Source: Amoebophrya sp. AT5.2 (Eukaryota > Sar > Dinophyceae > Syndiniales > Amoebophryaceae). Taken from it: a stretch of 64,000 nt of DNA. Location: NCBI GenBank assembly GCA_005223375.1, contig RXOD01003802.1:1-64000 (forward strand). Reading direction: 5' to 3'. Of the stretch, positions 50,597 through 60,500 are shown in pieces (position 1 is the first letter of the stretch; each line of letters opens with the position of its first letter). The notes beneath the pieces are model-generated. The model did not search any database, was not told the origin of the DNA, and worked only from the letters and a program-made list of their open reading frames with translations. The translations under genes were made by a program, and so were the position numbers.

Positions 50597-52054
50597 TTAC
50601 AGAAGTACCGCAGGATCCCGCTTTTCCGACTCTGAGGAGCCGCTTTCCGTTTCCTTTAATACTTTGACACTCTTCCTCGTGCGCGAAAGCTTGTTCGTTT
50701 CTGCAAAACGAATTGCGCCTTCGTTCGCCGTCGCAGGGTCTTCGTGTGTCGGCACGATTTGGTGTTGCTCAACTTGTTTCCCCTGCTTTGCTTTTTTGCC
50801 GCGGGAAACAAAGTATTGCCACAGCCACCCCCGCACCTGATACTGCGAGAAGAGTATCATGAGCAGCATCCAGATCGCCGAGACACCCAACATCCAGAAC
50901 ATCTGATCCGTCAATGACGACCTTTCAGCGCCCCGCGGCAGGTGTTCGGACACCATCACCAAAAACAACACCTGCGCCAACACCATCGTCACCGAAAACG
51001 TTATCCGCTCACCCACTGCAACTGGAATGAAGACCGCGCTAAAGCCGATCAGCATAATGCCCAAGGCCGGCGTGTGAAACGTGTCGTAGTAGAACTGGGG
51101 ACGTCGCGTGGCCTTGATCGCGAACCTCACTGTCTCGAACGGATCCGGGCAGCAGCCGTAGAGGGAGCGCTTCAGGTGCACGTAATGCGGACGGACTTCC
51201 CATTCGACCGATTCGTCGAGGTACGACAGGTCGAGTGCGTCGTTCCAAGTCGCTGCTGCACCATAGGGCTTCAGAACGAGCATACCGGCGTCGTACACCC
51301 AACTGCCGAACTCCAAAAAGCAGCTCTGCGTGTCTTCCGGAAAGTTCTTCACGTCGAATTTACACGTCGCCTTCAGCATGCCCGGCCGCAGCCACTTCAC
51401 GGTGCCGTCGGAGAAAACCTGCGCCACCCCATTTTCGATTTCGCTCATCGGCTTTTCCGCTGTGTTGTGGACGTAGATATCCGGCGTCCATATCGGCTGT
51501 GCTACCTCCCCGAAACGCGAATCCACGGGCATGAGCATCATACTCGGCACCTTGCTCTGCGAGCAGGCCTGCTGCAGCTCTACGTCTTCCCGTAGCAAGT
51601 GACTTGCTACTGCCACGGCGCTCCGCCTACTTGCGCTTGAATTTCCAGCACCACCACCGTCGGCCCCCCACCGGAGCCGAGGATCCACCCAGCGCTCGCG
51701 TAGCCAGACGTTGATGAGCTGAGTGCCAGAACGGGAGGCCAATTCTTGCACGGCACGAATGGCAATGCCGAGCTCCACCTCAACGGGTGGGGTCGTGGTA
51801 TTCGAAGTGGAGTAGTTGTCTGTTGATGTAGTTATTCCCGCATCATGGTAACGGTTCGGCGGCGTGTCCGGACGGTAGTGAGCGAAGAGCCGCGCTTTGA
51901 GCTGGTCCTCGCACCGGATTGTGCTCGTTGTATTTTCTTGTGCCGCCCCAAATCCTCGTCGTCCAACTCCGCAAAACAAGCAGAAAACATTCAGAAGACC
52001 ACGGAACAGCCCGGAAATTGAAGGCGCCATTCTCGTTTTCTTGGAAAAGGACAA
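50597..52054 (-). CDS. Cys-loop (pentameric) ligand-gated ion channel subunit
   Basis: An intronless frame of 485 residues; the likely start is M9 with a signal peptide (SISGLFRGLLNVFCLFCGV). The extracellular domain shows WVDPRLRW near 122, IWTPDIYVHNTAE near 188-200, and the Cys loop C231-x13-C245 (CKFDVKNFPEDTQSC). Helices M1-M3 lie in one hydrophobic block (ALGIMLIGFSAVFIPVAV, ITFSVTMVLAQVLFLVMV), and M4 is FWMLGVSAIWMLLMILF. A charged C-terminal tail of about 60 residues follows, unusual since this family normally ends soon after M4. Five such subunits form a channel gated by a small ligand; the residues seen do not settle the ligand or ion selectivity. The frame ends with CTTCTGTAAGTC, so splicing just before the stop is possible. 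Confidence 0.9.
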   Translation of the reverse strand: MSFSKKTRMAPSISGLFRGLLNVFCLFCGVGRRGFGAAQENTTSTIRCEDQLKARLFAHYRPDTPPNRYHDAGITTSTDNYSTSNTTTPPVEVELGIAIRAVQELASRSGTQLINVWLRERWVDPRLRWGADGGGAGNSSASRRSAVAVASHLLREDVELQQACSQSKVPSMMLMPVDSRFGEVAQPIWTPDIYVHNTAEKPMSEIENGVAQVFSDGTVKWLRPGMLKATCKFDVKNFPEDTQSCFLEFGSWVYDAGMLVLKPYGAAATWNDALDLSYLDESVEWEVRPHYVHLKRSLYGCCPDPFETVRFAIKATRRPQFYYDTFHTPALGIMLIGFSAVFIPVAVGERITFSVTMVLAQVLFLVMVSEHLPRGAERSSLTDQMFWMLGVSAIWMLLMILFSQYQVRGWLWQYFVSRGKKAKQGKQVEQHQIVPTHEDPATANEGAIRFAETNKLSRTRKSVKVLKETESGSSESEKRDPAVLL

Positions 52055-53216
52055 GTGAGGCGACTAAAGACTAAAAAGTTTTCCAATCGATACACGACAC
52101 CGGGTCCGCCTTCGGGTTCGGGCCGTACCTGGAAGTGGAACGCTGCATGCCCCTAGTTTAAGTTTTATTGTTTATTTCTGTTAGTCATGCATTGAGAACC
52201 GATGAGGGCGGGAAGACGCCTGCTCCTCCGTAGATGGAGCGGCAGCGACGGTAGATGCCAAGGCAGCACAAGGCGCTGGCAATAAATGGACGTGGCTCGT
52301 GCTCCCTCTTCGTGCGTGTGAAGATCCGCACCGACCTCAGCCAGGACCTTGCTACACCTCTGGGCCCTCGTGGATGTGCATGTGCTGACCCCTCTCAGCC
52401 TCATCGTGTGTGCAGCTTCGCAATACACTCACATGAGAGAACCGCATGACATTAAAGAACAGGCAGGCTGAGGCTGTGCCAAATGGCTAAGACTTTGAGT
52501 ATTGGAGTCGTCTGATGTTCCTGTCGGCCAACACTTTCTGACTCATCAAAGGAGGCTAGTCACATCGGAAGCGGGGCGCCTCCTTTTTATGTGTGCAATG
52601 AATGTGGTCCCTGTTCGTGGTACGGACTCGGGCAGCAGCGAGACGTATACACCAAATTAGCCACCCGCGCATTGATGAGGCAGAAGTCAGTAAGTACCAC
52701 CTTCCGCTTTTCATCGTTTCTTTGTGACAAACGATGGCGGTGCAAAAATTGGCTTGCCGATCGATGTGTTGCGCCTGCTCGACGTTATCGGCATAGTTGA
52801 AGTTTCGACGATGAATGCACAATGTTTGTAGTTCGTTCAGCATCGGTTTCGTGCGGTTCGTAGTGTCAGCCTTTGTCCGCAGCCTCAGTTACGACAAAAG
52901 ACGAACACGAAACAGCATCAAACTACGCTATATTTTTATATATCTATTTTCCTTGTACAGCTACAGCATTAGCACTGTCATTTTCAGCGCGTGTGAAAAA
53001 TAAATTTATTTGGCTTTGCTGGAGTATTACGCAATACTGGTGCTGGTGCACCTGCTGCAGGAGCACGAGCACATGATACAACGACTAATAGTTTTGTTCT
53101 CACAACTTACTTATATATAAGTAATTCCCCCAGTCTCGACCAAATAGACAGGAACCTCCGCAATGCCGACCCCGGCAACGCTTCACCCTCTTCTTGCAGG
53201 TTGTGGTGCTTCCCGC
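52055..53216. other. intergenic region, no supported gene
   Basis: Frames on both strands without domains; AT-rich at 52900-53060. It includes the leader of the channel gene and the 3' flank of the histidine phosphatase gene. Confidence 0.5.
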
Positions 53217-54853
53217 TTACCATTGTTTCAGCGAGAAGCCGGCGATTTTGTGTCCGGTGCGGAGGCGTGATTCGGACACTATCGGCTGATTTAAGTACAT
53301 GACGCCAACCTTGCCCGTCTCGTGGTCCAGCTCCACGCAGGAAAACGCGCATCCGCCGTGGAGAAAAATGCACGGTGAGTTGCTCTCGAAAGCGTTGGGG
53401 ACGTTCAGAAGCACCTTTACCACCGTGTCCATCAGCTTCCCGTGCGTTACCAGCTGTAATAGGTGTTTTGAACTAGGTGTTCTAGACTTTTAGCTTGAGC
53501 TTGACGGTGACGTGAGCCTTCTTTCAATGAACAAATCACAATATATAAAGCTTGTGCGACTAAAACTAATGTGCTAAATTAATAGGGTAATGACGAGCAG
53601 GTCCAGGTACCAGGCTTGCGTCGTCGAGCGACCAGAGCCAGCTCGCGAGCTGTTTTACGCGCGCGAGGTAGTTTTTGTTGGTCTCTTTGGCGTTCACAGC
53701 ATACCAGCCCTCGGAGTCGGACCCTGGAAACGGAAACGAAAGTTTTGCGTCGGTATCTTCGGGGAGCTTCACGTAGGGCGCCATCTCCCGCATCTCCTTC
53801 CGCGTCAACCCTGTCGAAGAGCCGTACTTCTCGTCAAACAAACCCCCGTACTCGTACAGAAGGGGGTGGGCCTGTATTTCATTTGAAGGAGGCGCTTGTA
53901 GCTTCGACGTCCAACAAGGAAGGTGCGTGCATCCGATTCGTCAGTTCCTGTTCCATTTTTTTTTTCAGTTTCAGAAGGTCTTCATACCAAGAGATTTCGG
54001 GACCCCATCAAGATGATCACCACGAACTCAAATTATACAAAAATATAAAAAGTAAATTTACAGTTCGTTGTACCTCGCAGTGTATTCCGGCGGTGGATGG
54101 CGCCGCCTTAAGGAACGAGGTGAGCGGTGCCGCCGTTGCCAGCGTCTTCTTCATGGGTGACACGTACACGTGTTTAAAGTTGTAGTACGCGGCAAGTTTC
54201 GAGCTGTATTAAAGTTCTGGTGTGTTGTAATCGTTTCAAAATCAAATATCATATCCTTTATGAACGTAAGAAACAGAACCCACGTCATACACCACACGAC
54301 CGAGCCTTTATCTTTAAGTACAGGTAATTCCCGATGTTTGCTGCCTGCTGGTGTCCGAGCGTGGTGAGGCTCGGATCCGGTTCTCGGAAGGCTTCGTCGG
54401 ACCGGACGTTGTTGGTGGATTCACCGTGCCGCAAAAAGTATATTCGCGTCAGTCTTGGCCTCCCCTTGCTGCTGCCCTTATTCACCTCGATGATGGACTT
54501 TCCACTGGCATTACCAAGCGCATAGCCGACCAATTTACCTGTCAATGTATGGTTGGCGATCGATGGACTCCATGAGCAATTTTTCTTGAAAGTACTAGCA
54601 CCTCCTCAGAGTCTGAGTCACGCAAGGAAAACGACCGGCGCAGCTGCAGCAGTACAGCTTGTATTTGTAAATTGCTTTCTTATGGTTCGTAGCGGACAAG
54701 AGTAGTACTAACGAGGTATCCGGTGAGAAGTCCTCCGGCGGCGGCGGCCGCGAGCGTTGGCAACGGCTGTTCCCTCGTGCGTTTCTCGGCCGAAGAAGCC
54801 GTTGAACGGCCGAACTCGTAGAGTGGCGCCGTGAGAGCGCTTACACGCTCCAT
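53217..54853 (-). CDS. membrane-anchored histidine phosphatase (phosphoglycerate-mutase-like), five exons
   Basis: Exons 54853-54709, 54538-54322, 54203-54074, 53871-53611 and 53453-53217 close in every phase to give 329 aa. All four donors begin GTAC (GTACTA, GTACTT, GTACAA, GTACCT). Residues 34-58 (LAAAAAGGLLTGYLVSKLVGYALG) are a glycine-rich membrane segment formed across the first splice junction. The catalytic motif is RIYFLRHGE with H86, followed by the expected TTLGHQQA, VYVSPMKKTLATA with the second Arg-equivalent replaced by Lys, and VTHGKLMD with H255. This superfamily removes phosphate from small molecules or proteins through a phosphohistidine. The Lys in place of the usual Arg in SPxxRTxxTA is notable but not obviously disabling. 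Substrate unknown. Confidence 0.85.
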
Positions 54854-56123
54854 CCTCAGAAGAGGGCGGTGTGGAATTATGTTTATGACCCTCGAAAAAG
54901 CCTACTTAATATCATGGTTTATGTATAAGTATTTTACTATTATGATCATGAAGACGAAAACGCGTCATGCTCCTGTACTACGCTCGCACGATACGCTCGT
55001 CGTCTCGCTACGATTGCATTAGTAAGGGGAAGACGAATGAATCGCGCAGAGCAAGAAGACGCCGAGCATTCACTCATTCACCCACTCATTCACTCATCTT
55101 CAGCGCGAGGCCATCCATCGAATTACCGCCCCTTCCTCATGAATTCGTCAACGATAGTTGACGTGAATATGGTGGAAGATTCAGTGCAGCGCTTGCGCGG
55201 GTACTCGCAGGAGTACTAGTTCGAACACCGTAAACGCGTTCAAGTTCGAATTCGAAAGGACAAAGCCAATACATCACCTCACCTGTCTCTATTACGAAGA
55301 CATTACAATTGAATTTGAATTGCTACACCTCGACGAAACGTTTGAGAAAAGCTTGGCTGTCCGAGCATTCCTCGACAGGCTGGCTATCGATCCCCATCCC
55401 GTATAAATTCTTGCAGATTGCCGACCCCGACTGCGTGAAAAAGAGTACTATATTAGGTCTACGTACCACAAGGCGTTCCCCTCATACTCTGTATTCTTGA
55501 CCTCCGCAAAATGGAAAAATGTAGCTGCGGCATCTGCCGAAGCAGCCCCGCCCTAGAAAAGCGACGGGGAAGAAGGCGGGGAACACCAGTGACCGCACCG
55601 CACACGCACGGATTAGGAACACAAGGGGCCGCCCCTCGCTACCTCCGGACACTTGGCCCCCTACTCACTTGGCCCCCTACTCTGGAAGAACCCCATGTCA
55701 TCGTCCCCTACATAGGGAAGCTAGCTGTTCTCCACATAGATTCTGAAGAAAGAGTCTTTCTCGGAAACAAACCAAACGCCTTCCACGCCGTGTCGGGTTG
55801 AATTAAATCATATTCATATATATGGGAAGTATATATTTTAAGTAAGTATATAGTACTTAAATTCTGGCGCAAAAACCACCTTGTTGAAAGTGCAATTGCA
55901 ATAAACCTTTTTATTAACATATAACAAGTTGGCTTTAACTATTCTTTCATAGACAAACTTGGTTTTGGCGTCGCCGTAGCGACCCCACCCCGTACAGCGT
56001 ACGAGCGGTGGGGGCGATGAGGGGAGACTATACATAGGCCGACCCTGACTGGAAGGATCAAAGAATCCGCTAGAGCGCATGGCTAGCGTGTTTGTCAAAA
56101 CTTCGGATGCTCCTTCCCTATTT
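54854..56123. other. intergenic region with short repeats
   Basis: CACTCATTCA-like words repeat near 55068-55100. GGCCCCCTACT with its flank CACTTGGCC occurs twice at about 55650-55682. Frames on both strands have no domains. AT-rich at 55800-55930. Confidence 0.5.
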
Positions 56124-57386
56124 TCAGGAGCACGCGCGCCATACCGTCTCCCAGTCAAGGTCCGGGAGATCCAAGAGCCTTTGCAACTTCACTAGCTTAA
56201 ATGGCGACCACAGCAGGTTCAAAAAAACATACAGCAGCGTTGCGTTGAATACAATGATGACAAACTCCACAGTCGAGAAATAGCGCATAATGTCGCGCAT
56301 CAGGAACCTCGTACGGGCTTCGAAACTGCGTGTTTGCCTCTTTTTTGATTCTTGCACATCAGATTTCAACATGGCGATATGGGTATCGGCCACGGTGGAG
56401 ACCATCTCAGCATTATTTTTCGAGGCAGGCATACCCTGATCTGCTCCTTTTGCGACAGGTGGTCCGGCCGGCGAACTCGATGAAGGAGAAGGCTCTGGCA
56501 CTACTGTAGCTGGGGTTACCTCTGTTCGACCTCCAGGTGAGAGATGCAGCGAAAGCAATGCGGAGGACCAGCGCAGTTTGTCCGTCACTATCTTTCGGAA
56601 GTCGTAATGCCCCAGCGTAGCGACGACAATGCTGCCCTCGAGCAGGTCCGCCAAAAAGAACACGAGAGTGATGCACACGTAACGGTCCCAGTCTTCGTCG
56701 GAGTCTCGTCGGAGTTCTTCGAGCGGAAATCCTGGCGCCTGTCCTGGGAATTCCGTATCACGAAGCGACAGCGGCAGCAACAAGTACGCGAGCGAACATG
56801 TAAGCGAGACCAGAAGGCGAACCTGATACCGGACGAAGCTTTCGAACTGCACTGCGGCACACACAGGCCGAAAGGCGGCAGTTTCCGCCGGAGAGACGCC
56901 GGTCACCGTGTGCAGCCACAAATAAGATTCCTGTCTCGGCACTCCAGCGCTGCACTGCTGGTGCGCAGCTTCTCGCTGCTGGTCACGCGAGCTTCCCCGA
57001 AAACTTTTCGCAAACTGTGAAGTACGGACTTGGGAACCGCTACTGCCCGATTTAGCTTGAAAATGGTGACTGCGATTGTCCTCCTCCTCTTCCGCCTCCG
57101 CTTCCTCCTCGGGCTCGGGCTCGGAGACGTTTTTGATCGTACAATCTGCCGCGGAAAAGTCTCTTGCTTTTGTACACGAAAACTTTCGTTTATCCAAAGT
57201 GGTGAACAAGATCCGGCTTGAAGTAGACGTGGGAGTTGTGTGCAATAGCGTCGGAAGTTCCGCTTCCGGCTGACACGCCGAAGAGGAAATTTGTGGGGGC
57301 TTTGTAGACGCGGCAGGTGTGAGTAAATCGTCCAGTGGTGCCGGAAAATTGTGGAACTTAAGCGTCAACCCCTCGAAGCAATACAA
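56124..57386 (-). CDS. three-helix membrane protein (420 aa), intronless
   Basis: A single frame of 420 residues. The N-terminal 150 are disordered with an acidic run (EPEPEEEAEAEEEEDN). Hydrophobic helices lie near 190-215 (RLLVSLTCSLAYLLLPLSL), 235-260 (YVCITLVFFLADLLEGSIVV) and 375-400 (VEFVIIVFNATLLYVFLNLLW). The C terminus, SPFKLVKLQRLLDLPDLDW, is amphipathic. No known family. A related, degraded sequence at 63240-63480 shows that this gene was duplicated. It lies directly downstream of the 57566-62125 gene, with 179 bases between them. Confidence 0.65.
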   Translation of the reverse strand: MYCFEGLTLKFHNFPAPLDDLLTPAASTKPPQISSSACQPEAELPTLLHTTPTSTSSRILFTTLDKRKFSCTKARDFSAADCTIKNVSEPEPEEEAEAEEEEDNRSHHFQAKSGSSGSQVRTSQFAKSFRGSSRDQQREAAHQQCSAGVPRQESYLWLHTVTGVSPAETAAFRPVCAAVQFESFVRYQVRLLVSLTCSLAYLLLPLSLRDTEFPGQAPGFPLEELRRDSDEDWDRYVCITLVFFLADLLEGSIVVATLGHYDFRKIVTDKLRWSSALLSLHLSPGGRTEVTPATVVPEPSPSSSSPAGPPVAKGADQGMPASKNNAEMVSTVADTHIAMLKSDVQESKKRQTRSFEARTRFLMRDIMRYFSTVEFVIIVFNATLLYVFLNLLWSPFKLVKLQRLLDLPDLDWETVWRACS

Positions 57387-57565
57387 GAGCGGCTGTTGTG
57401 GTCGGTTGGTTTTTCATTTTCTTCACCCCATTTGGAGTAAGTAACTCATAGTACTAAACCAACGCTATTCATTGAGGAGGAGCAGGAGCCACCTCGATTT
57501 TATATTGATTCGCAGATTTTTGCAATGAGAAAATGCTGATCAACAAATACAAAATCTTCTCAATC

Positions 57566-60500
57566 TCAAATTTCATAAATTAATACTTTTTGCGGAGCCG
57601 CGACACCGTCCGTCTCGGACGCCTCCGCGTCGTCGTCCTGCTGGTCGGACCGCGAAAGGGAGACCGCTGGTGGAGCCAGCGACGCTTCAGGCGGCTCGTC
57701 GTCGTCCGCATCGTTTCTATCTGCAGCATCGCTCCCAGTGTCCTTGAAGAGGGTTGTCACGTCGTAGTGGTACGTCCACCCTCCTAGCAGCCATTCCGAC
57801 AGAGGGGAATCGTCCCACCAGCGGACGAACCCGCAGAGCCAGGGGCGTCGTTTGGAAAGCTGCTCGCTAGCGAGGAACTTCGCGTGAAGGACAATGCAAG
57901 GATCCAAAATTCGCACTGCGAACTGGAGGATGTGCGAAGCCACGTCCTTCGCAATCACGCACAGCAAAAGCCAACCCCAGCCCGCCCGAAACAAGAGCCG
58001 CCGCCCGAACGCAATCTTGTAGAAGTAGAAAAGGTAGTAACCCCAGTACTTCACCCGGAATAAGTATGCCCGCCGAGTCGTGTGGTTCAATTCACGTGAG
58101 CGGCGCGGTGTGCTGCACGATCCGAGGGCATCGTTAATGTCGGAGACATGCCTCCCCGACTGAGTCTCAGCATTGTCACCGGTACCATCCCCGCTGGAGG
58201 TGCCCTCGTTTCCTATTCCTACCACTGTCTTCGTCTTGTCGTCTTCGTCGCCCCGATTAGGACAAGTACAGGGCGCATCGACCTCGTCCTTGTTGCCGAG
58301 TTTTTGCGTCTCCCCGTCCCCGACTTCAGCTCCAGCCTCGTTCTCTTCCACGCCAGAAGCAAAGAAACATGCTTGTGATTCCAGATTGTTTCGTGCGGCC
58401 GCGGTGAACGACCGGATCACGAAAGTTTCCGCCACCGGGTTGAAGACCTGGAAGACGAAAAAGAACACGAGCGCACGCAAGATCGCCGCGTACAATGCGG
58501 CGTTTTCCTTTGTGCTGGCCGCTTCGTAGGAGTCCACCATATCGATCAACCACAAAAATCCGTAGTCGCCCAGCAGAATCGTGCCCGAGAACGCGTAGAA
58601 CAAAAACGTGAGCCCTGCGCGGCACAGCACGCAGAGACGTACGAAACTCCGCGGCTCCGGATAGTACACCGTGGTCCAGAACAGCAGCAACACCACGGCC
58701 GCGAAGCCGTTCACGTACATGGCGGAAGACACGTCCTGATGCGCGAACGTGACGTACTGTACTGTAATCCAGCAAGCCGACAAGGACGCGAAGTACCCAC
58801 CCGTTACGGCCGAGGTCACCTGCACGTTGAATACCATCACGGCAAAAAGGAAGGCCATGTAGGCGTTCATGATGAGGAACAACGGTGAGTATAGAAAAAG
58901 AACGCCTGCACGCATGTCGGGCAGCAAGTAGTTGGCGTTGTGGCGGTGGTCCGCTATCACGGTTGCTTCTGCTCCCGGGCCGCGTACCTCCATCGCGGCG
59001 AGAAGCGTATCCCGGTCGACGCGGCAAGTTTCGAAATGCCCACCGCCAAGGTGCCAGAACAGGAATATGACCAAGGCGCTGAGGAGATAGTTACCGACCG
59101 CCACAACTAGGAAGAAACACGCCCATGCACGATACGGTCGCCGCACGACCGGTGCCGTGCTGTTGGATGTTTCTTCGCCGCGTTCTTGAAGTTTACTGCC
59201 CGTGCCCCTGCCCGTCGGCGTCTTCGTAATTTCCACACGCTTGCCGTCGCCCTCGCGGCGTCTTGCAGAGTCTTTCACGCCGCCTGTGCCCTGCTTGGAA
59301 ACAGGCTCACGCTGTGGTGGAGAAGGATCATCACCCTGGTGCTGTAACTTCATGCTCTCGTCGGCGTCTCCGTCGACGTGAAGCACTACTTCTCGGAGGT
59401 CCCGCTGCGCGCACCACGTGGAATACGCCGCCATGCTCAGATATGCAGCCTCGAATACCAGACTCCAATGCGTGATGTAGCAGAACCAAGACCCCGGGGT
59501 ACGCCACCACGTCGTCAGTGAGATAATCAAAATCGAGAGCGCGAACAAGAAGAACAGAATGCGCACGTAGAAGAAAATAGGTCTCACGTCGCCGCCCCCC
59601 TTGGGAAGATTGGCCGTCCTCGCTTGCCGCCCGATATCAGCGCGTGATGATCCTGTGACTGGGGAAGTGACACGGCCTGCTCTGGACACGACGTTCGCCA
59701 CGGTCCATGCTGCAGGTACAGTTGCTGAGTCTCCTACGGATACGGAAGCAGAAGTAGCTTCCTCGTAGTTGCTGGTGACTTTCTCGCCGCCGGAATTGCG
59801 CGCGGTCGTAGAGGTTGTGGTGCGTACAACTGTGCTGCCTTTCTTCATCAAGGCGATCGTATGCACAGATCCGACATCCACAGCACTGGTATGCGGAGTG
59901 CTTTCTCGCTGCTGCGACAACGGCAGCGAGGCTGTCGCCAGCGGTCGTGTACCTCTACCGGCACTGGAAGAGGAACTTGCAAGGCCTCCGCGTTGGCTAG
60001 TTGTATCCCCCGGCAGAGCGGCTAAGGCAGCTCGACCTCCCATGTCACCTCCCGCACATTCCAGACCAGCAGATGAAAAGCCGACGGTATTCAATGATGC
60101 GGCCCGTTGATCATTTGAATCCCCCTGTCCTCGTTGCGCCAGCTCGTTTAGCAACTCGCCCAGTTCGACGTTCGAGTTCTTCAAACACGCCAGCCCGGAC
60201 CCTCCGTAACACTCCAAGAACTCCAAGTGTGACATTTTGTCTAGCTGCAGGACCTCGCATGGGTTCTCGATTAGTTGCCGCAAGAAGAACGCCGGCATCC
60301 TCCCGTCTCGTTCGTCGTGGAAGAGGGCCTTGCGCCAACCGTGCCTGCAATAGATACGTAAAGACGTCTGGACCCTACTCATCACCAGGCTGGAGTGGCG
60401 CAGGGACACGGACAGGCGCTTGGTAAGAGAGGCGGCACCGTTTGCCGAGGGGGGGGGCCGAGGAGTCGAGGTCGGCCGAGAGGAAGATGCCATGCAGGAT

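Noticed and set aside
55511..55801. Plus-strand frame starting MEKCSCGICRSS, considered as a small zinc protein
   Set aside because: It runs through a local direct repeat, has no further Cys/His pairing, and lies against the common strand.
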